A stretch of DNA of 64,000 nucleotides, taken from Streptomyces shenzhenensis (GTDB lineage: Bacteria; Actinomycetota; Actinomycetes; Streptomycetales; Streptomycetaceae). The position numbers and the translations under genes are program-made. The notes under the pieces were generated by a model, which was not told the DNA's origin, did not search any database, and worked only from the letters and a program-made list of their open reading frames with translations. Shown piece after piece: positions 60,340 to 64,000 of the stretch. The stretch lies in assembly GCF_003688995.1 (NCBI RefSeq), contig NZ_PENI01000014.1:1-64000 (forward strand), written 5' to 3'. Each line of letters begins with the position of its first letter. Position 1 is the stretch's first letter.

Positions 60340-60590
60340 GCGTGAACGCCACCGGCATCACGGCCGGGCCGAGCACCGACGGAGCGATCGGTGACTGCCG
60401 GTAGCGCCAGGGCGCCATCGGGCGCAGGCCCGGCAGCCGCGTGACGATAGCCTCGAACATGAGCGCCAACTCCAGGCGGGCAAGGTGCGAGCCCAGGCAG
60501 AAGTGCCGCCCGGCGCCGAAGGCAACGTGCGGATTCGGGGCCCTGGTGATGTCGAAGCGGTCCGGATCGGCGTGCCGAGTCCGCCCTGTT
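60340..60590 (-). pseudogene. cytochrome P450, C-terminal scrap
   Basis: The minus-strand frame reads HADPDRFDITRAPNPHVAFG and GAGRHFCLGSHLARLELALM, the heme loop with an intact Cys, then a normal C-terminal end (VMPVAFTPGP). Everything upstream of this is missing: the sequence before about 60590 is unrelated. It lies in the otherwise gene-free stretch 60313-60692. It does not match either tandem P450 closely, so it is a separate lost gene. Confidence 0.75.
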
Positions 60591-60692
60591 GGCACCCGCG
60601 ATCGCCCCCGGGCCGCCGCCTCTGACGGCGCCCTCATTTCCTGTGGTGTTCTAGTTGTCCACTTATCGTGCCGTCGGGTACAACTGACGTCA

Positions 60693-61368
60693 ATGGCAAC
60701 CGTGACGAACCCCACCCGCCCTCAGTACGCCGGTCTCCCCGGCGGCCGGGCCGTCGGGCTGTACGGGCCGGACGAGCAGCTGGGGGCGCTGAACCTGCCG
60801 CCGACACACGTCCACCGCAGCGAGCAAGCCCGCGACGACCTCTGGGACGGCCTGTTCACCCGGTACAGCTCGCAGTGGGACGACTTCCTGCACGTCTACG
60901 ACGTCGAGCACGGGTGCTTCTGCAACGGGTCCACCGACGAGTCCCGGAGGATCGACGCCTGGGCCGAACGCGGAATCGTGGGTCGTGGGGTGCTGCTCGA
61001 CGTCGGCGACCTGTGCGAGTGCGCGGAGGCACAGGGCGTTGTCGTCGATGCCGGGACGATCCTTCTGATCCGGACGGGGTGTGAGACCGGGGTTCCTGTG
61101 GGGCAGCGGCGTGGTCGCCGTCGCGGCCGGCAACCTCACGCTGGAACCCTTCCCGTTCCGGATCCGTGGCTCCGCTCGGCGTTGCTGAACCGGCTCGGGT
61201 TCCCGATCGGTGAGTTCTGGCACCTCGACGACCTCACCGCCGCATGCGCGGTGCACGGGCGCTACGAGTTCCTGCTCGCCTCGGTACCGCTCAGCGGCCC
61301 GGAACGGCCGGGTCGCCCGCCAACGATCCGGCCGTCCGGTGACGGCCGCCCGCGAAGGAGATTCAGCA
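60693..61368 (+). pseudogene. cyclase-family (kynurenine-formamidase-like) protein, internally deleted
   Basis: ATG 60693 opens a frame with YGPDEQLGALNLPPTHVHRS, then SQWDDFLHVYDVEH and RRIDAWAERGIVGRGVLLDV, the first two-thirds of a cyclase-family metal hydrolase (amide or lactone hydrolysis). After ILLIRTGCETG the sequence changes to Arg-rich text and resumes with LLNRLGFPIGEFWHLDDLTA and GRYEFLLASVPLSGPE, the family's end. About 50-70 central residues are lost. The frame stays open into the ferredoxin, so a fused product cannot be excluded. Confidence 0.7.
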
Positions 61369-61583
61369 TGAAGTTCGCCGTCGACCTGGACCAGTGCGAG
61401 AACCACGGCCAGTGCACGTTCGCCGCACCCAACCTGTTCGCCCTCGACGACGAAGGACAGCTCTCCTACCGAGGTGAGGCCTCCGACGAGTACACCTCGG
61501 CCGAGCTCGACGGCGCCGACGAGGACGCCGTCTCCTCGGCCGTCGACATGTGCCCGATGCAGGCGATCCGGCTGGTCGGCTGA
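61369..61583 (+). CDS. small [3Fe-4S]-type ferredoxin
   Basis: A 71-residue ferredoxin: C10 and C16 in CENHGQC and a Cys in MCPMQAIRL. The acidic C-terminal half is typical. ATG 61369 has AAGGAG 7 bases upstream, which decides the start; the frame extends further upstream only through the cyclase remnant. It is followed without a gap by the SDR gene 61584-62339. It may serve the P450 at 57640, which lacks a ferredoxin of its own. Confidence 0.9.
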
Positions 61584-62339
61584 GTGCGCCGGTTCGAAGA
61601 CCGCGTCGTCCTGGTCACCGGGGCGACGAGCGGGCTCGGTGAGGCCGTGGCCTTGCGGCTGGCGTCGGAAGGGGCGCACCTGGTCCTGACCGGGCGTCGA
61701 CGCGATCGCTGCGAGACGGTCGCGGCGGCGGCACGCGAGTACGGGGTCGGGGCGCTGGCCGTCCCCGGGGACCTGACCGATGCCGCGGTGCCGGCGAGGC
61801 TGGTGGCGGCGGCCGTGGACCGCTGGGGGCGACTCGACGGGGCGGTGAACAACGCGGGGGTGAGCCCGCCGCCGCAACCGTCGTCGGGATACGACGAGGG
61901 GCTTTGGCTCTCGACGCTCGACCTGAACCTCAACGCGGTCTTCCGGTGTCAGCGGGCGGAACTGGCGGTGATGGTGCCGGCCGGGCGGGGCGCCGTCGTG
62001 AACGTCGCGTCGTACACGAGCACGACGGTCCAATCAGCCGGGGTGGCGTCGTACGCGGCGGCCAAACACGGCGTCCTCGGGCTGACCCGGGCCGCAGCAC
62101 GGGATCACGCCCGGGACGGCGTCCGGGTCAACGCGGTGGGACCGGGGCACATGCGCACGGCGATGATCGACCGCCTCCTGGACGAGCCCGACAAGCAGGC
62201 GCGCCTGCTGGCCCGGATCCCGATGGGGCGGGTGGCCGAGCCGGCCGAAGTGGCCGGCGTCGTCGCGTTCCTGCTGTCGGACGACGCGTCGTTCGTGACC
62301 GGCCAGCTCCTGGTGGCCGATGGCGGGCTCTCGATCTGA
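61584..62339 (+). CDS. short-chain dehydrogenase/reductase
   Basis: A 251-residue classical SDR with motif TGATSGLG at 12-19, NNAG at 89-92 and the triad S143, Y157, K161 (SYAAAKHG). C-terminal MGRVAEPAEVAGVVAFLLSD and the ending LLVADGG are normal for the family. The GTG start lies directly after the ferredoxin stop. It would oxidise an alcohol, for example a P450 product. It is convergent with the NTF2-fold gene at 62372. Confidence 0.9.
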   Translation: MRRFEDRVVLVTGATSGLGEAVALRLASEGAHLVLTGRRRDRCETVAAAAREYGVGALAVPGDLTDAAVPARLVAAAVDRWGRLDGAVNNAGVSPPPQPSSGYDEGLWLSTLDLNLNAVFRCQRAELAVMVPAGRGAVVNVASYTSTTVQSAGVASYAAAKHGVLGLTRAAARDHARDGVRVNAVGPGHMRTAMIDRLLDEPDKQARLLARIPMGRVAEPAEVAGVVAFLLSDDASFVTGQLLVADGGLSI

Positions 62340-62371
62340 GCGGCGAGCCGGCCGTCGGCCGTCCTCAGGCC

Positions 62372-62908
62372 TCAGCCGGCGGAGGTCTTGGTCTCCGGGT
62401 TCTCCGGCCACTTGAGCCGCTTGTAGAGCGGGTCGGTCTTGTCGCGGGTGCCGCGGAAGTGGCCGCCGGGGACGGCGTTCTCAGCGACCAGCGTGCCGTC
62501 CCATTCCATGACGACGCGGCGGTAGGTGATCCGCCAGCCGTCGCCGGCGCGCTCGAAGTAGTCGAGGTAGCGGCCGATCGACTGGTAGAGCCGGTCCTCG
62601 GAGGTCTGCATCCAGTAGGCGAAGTAGGACTCGCCGTAGGCCTCGTCGCCCTCGATCTCGAAGATCGACTGGCCCATCAGGTGGTAGATGAACCTCGAGG
62701 CGGTGGTGAAGCCGGGGTTGTTGCAGATGAACTCCGCGAACTCCTCGCCGCTGCCGCGCCAGCGGCCGTGGTCGTCGAAGGACTTCTGCGAGTAGCACGC
62801 GAGGATCCCCTCGCGGTCCTTGCGGTCCACCGCCTGCTCGAGTCGGGCGACCAGCTCGGTGAGGGCCAACTTGTCGGCCAGCGTCTCCAGGTCCGGAACC
62901 ACACCCAT
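62372..62908 (-). CDS. SnoaL-like (NTF2-fold) protein
   Basis: A 178-residue protein: LADKLALTELVARLEQAVDR, then CYSQKSFDDHGRWRGSGEEF and YLDYFERAGDGWRITYRRVV. It resembles the product of 35683-36222, including the DDHG motif and the DGWRI strand. ATG 62908 has GAGGAG 5 bases upstream; an in-frame upstream start (63067) lies in the AT-rich promoter zone and is unlikely. Role unknown, as for its paralogue. Confidence 0.8.
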   Translation of the reverse strand: MGVVPDLETLADKLALTELVARLEQAVDRKDREGILACYSQKSFDDHGRWRGSGEEFAEFICNNPGFTTASRFIYHLMGQSIFEIEGDEAYGESYFAYWMQTSEDRLYQSIGRYLDYFERAGDGWRITYRRVVMEWDGTLVAENAVPGGHFRGTRDKTDPLYKRLKWPENPETKTSAG

Positions 62909-63013
62909 GGGTACTCCTCGGTTCGCTCTATCGAATTGCTGTTGTGTTAAGCGCACCCTACTTGCGCCCAGCCCCCATGGAACAGACCTGCGAAGCTGGC
63001 CGGCGTCGCATAT

Positions 63014-63042
63014 TTCTATTCGATTTCTAACAATGCATAACT
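63014..63042. promoter_or_regulatory. TTCTA pair and CATAACT motif upstream of the second binding-protein gene
   Basis: TTCTA at 63014 and 63025 (11 bases apart) repeats the arrangement at 36371/36382, and CATAACT at 63036-63042 repeats the core of the 44138 and 52741 motifs. They lie about 90-120 bases upstream of the lipoprotein start at 63133 in the spacer 62909-63132. Confidence 0.45.
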
Positions 63043-63132
63043 GATGGACAAGTAATCCTCTTCTCATCTAAGTTCTGCGCGCAGGGAGCCCGTCACCGCG
63101 GCGGGAGAGTTGATCACCATTAGGAGTCTCAA

Positions 63133-64000
63133 GTGCCACGCAGGATCCTCACCCGGGCGCGGGCCCTGAAGTTCGGAGCCGTCCTGGCTGTCGGCTGTCT
63201 GGCGCTCAGCGCTTGCAGTAGCGGCAGCGACGACGCGTCAACGTCGAACAACACGTCGGACGAGTCGGCACCACCGCTGACCGGCGAACCGATCAAGATC
63301 GGCTACGGCGCGTCCCTGTCCGGCCCGCAGGCCACCAACGGTCTCGGCGCCCAGGCCGTGGCCCACGCCTGGCAGAAGTACACGAACTCGCACGGCGGTG
63401 TGAACGGCCACCCGGTCGAGATCGAGGTGGTCGACACGAAGAACACCGTGCCCGGCGCCACCTCGGTGGCCAAGCAGTTCCTCAACGACGACTCCGTCGA
63501 CGCCATCTTCCTCACGGACCTGGTGGCCGAAGGCGCTATGAAGAAGCTGTTCACGAACACTCCGGTCGCGATCATCTCAGGCGGCGGTTCGAGTGACCTC
63601 CTCTGGTCTGCCCTCCCCGGCGTGTTCCAGGACGTCTCCGGCTCGGACTACACCATCAAGGCGTACGCCGACCAGGCCAAGGCGGCCGGCGGCAAGAACT
63701 TCGGCTGGGCCGCGTGCGCCGAGGTCGCGGTGTGCCAGGAGAACGGCGGCAAGGCGATGAGCTACGCAAAGTCGATCGGCATGAAGGGGGTCGGCACGCA
63801 GCTGATCTCCGCCTCGGCCTCCGACTACACGGCTGAGTGCCTCTCCTTCATCCGTGATGGCGCCGATGCGATCGCCTTCAACATCGGCTTCGCCACCGGC
63901 ACACGCTTCGCCTCGGACTGCCTCCAGCAGGGTTACACCGGCATCTTCTCGGTGATCAACTCCGGCTTCGACCAGACGGCCTTCGGCAAGGTCCCGGGCT
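63133..64000 (+). CDS. ABC-type substrate-binding lipoprotein, 3' end outside the window
   Basis: The open frame runs off the window; 289 residues are visible. GTG 63133 has AGGAG 6 bases upstream. The signal peptide ends with the lipobox LALSAC (C28). The binding fold starts KIGYGASLSGPQATNGLGAQ and continues YTNSHGGVNGHPVEIEVVDT and FGWAACAEVAVC. It is a clear paralogue of the 36472 protein (shared GFDQTAFGK and SASASDYTA). It would bind a solute for ABC import. Permease genes may follow beyond 64000. Confidence 0.9.
   Translation, partial: MPRRILTRARALKFGAVLAVGCLALSACSSGSDDASTSNNTSDESAPPLTGEPIKIGYGASLSGPQATNGLGAQAVAHAWQKYTNSHGGVNGHPVEIEVVDTKNTVPGATSVAKQFLNDDSVDAIFLTDLVAEGAMKKLFTNTPVAIISGGGSSDLLWSALPGVFQDVSGSDYTIKAYADQAKAAGGKNFGWAACAEVAVCQENGGKAMSYAKSIGMKGVGTQLISASASDYTAECLSFIRDGADAIAFNIGFATGTRFASDCLQQGYTGIFSVINSGFDQTAFGKVPG

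Noticed and set aside
1..64000. CRISPR arrays, rRNA, tRNA, riboswitches
   Set aside because: I saw no regularly spaced repeats, no rRNA-like stretch and no cloverleaf with conserved tRNA bases. A dedicated scan could find a short RNA that I missed.
11215..64000. Canonical cholesterol catabolic cluster
   Set aside because: CYP-, thiolase- and DUF35-type genes recall it, but KstD, KshA/B, HsaA-D and Mce transport genes are absent from the window.

Overview
This is high-GC actinomycete DNA, most likely from a Streptomyces-like genome or another filamentous actinomycete. Signs are the strong G/C bias at third positions, many GTG and some TTG starts, ATGA/GTGA stop-start overlaps, and lipobox substrate-binding proteins. 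I see no rRNA, tRNA or CRISPR array. The window has two unlike halves.

Bases 1-11,200 are an accessory patchwork in decay. They hold an IS5-type transposase tail, an ArsR-like regulator with a perfect operator palindrome and a small coupled gene, a ricin-B-lectin remnant with a nonsense codon, a frameshifted DUF4238 gene, an intact OGG-fold gene and a Schlafen/AlbA-type gene broken by a frameshift and an amber codon. A TetR gene follows, divergent from a broken P450 and a double-hotdog thioesterase. Then come a truncated IS3 element, SDR/alcohol-dehydrogenase scraps at its edge, an intact zinc alcohol dehydrogenase with a divergent TetR gene, and a second IS5 scrap.

Bases 11,200-64,000 are a dense catabolic island. 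Intact oxidising enzymes are four cytochrome P450s with three small ferredoxins and a ferredoxin-fused FprB-type reductase, four Baeyer-Villiger/FMO-type monooxygenases, a GMC oxidoreductase, an aldehyde dehydrogenase, two SDRs, an aldo/keto reductase, a Rieske ferredoxin and a VanB-like reductase. Ring- or ester-opening enzymes are two epoxide hydrolases, two other alpha/beta hydrolases and two ACMSD-type amidohydrolases. A CoA-dependent set comprises three type III CoA-transferases (two of them double-domain), an enoyl-CoA hydratase, a pair of hotdog (MaoC-type) dehydratases, and an SCP2-type thiolase paired with a DUF35 protein. Four free NTF2-fold proteins, two VOC proteins, an MFS transporter and two solute-binding lipoproteins complete it. 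The order P450/BVMO hydroxylation, ester or epoxide opening, CoA activation, hydration and retro-aldol/thiolytic cleavage fits degradation of an alicyclic compound such as a terpenoid or steroid-like molecule. The substrate is my inference; no classical sterol-ring genes (KshA, HsaC) are present.

Two features stand out. A cytosolic reductive-dehalogenase/QueG-like iron-sulphur protein (58975-60312) lies inside this oxygenase-rich cluster, and the neighbouring P450 has Ala-Asn where the acid-threonine pair normally is. The island contains no regulator gene, yet its divergent gene pairs are separated by short AT-rich spacers with recurring motifs. About ten genes in the island are internally deleted, frameshifted or reduced to scraps, so it is being remodelled.
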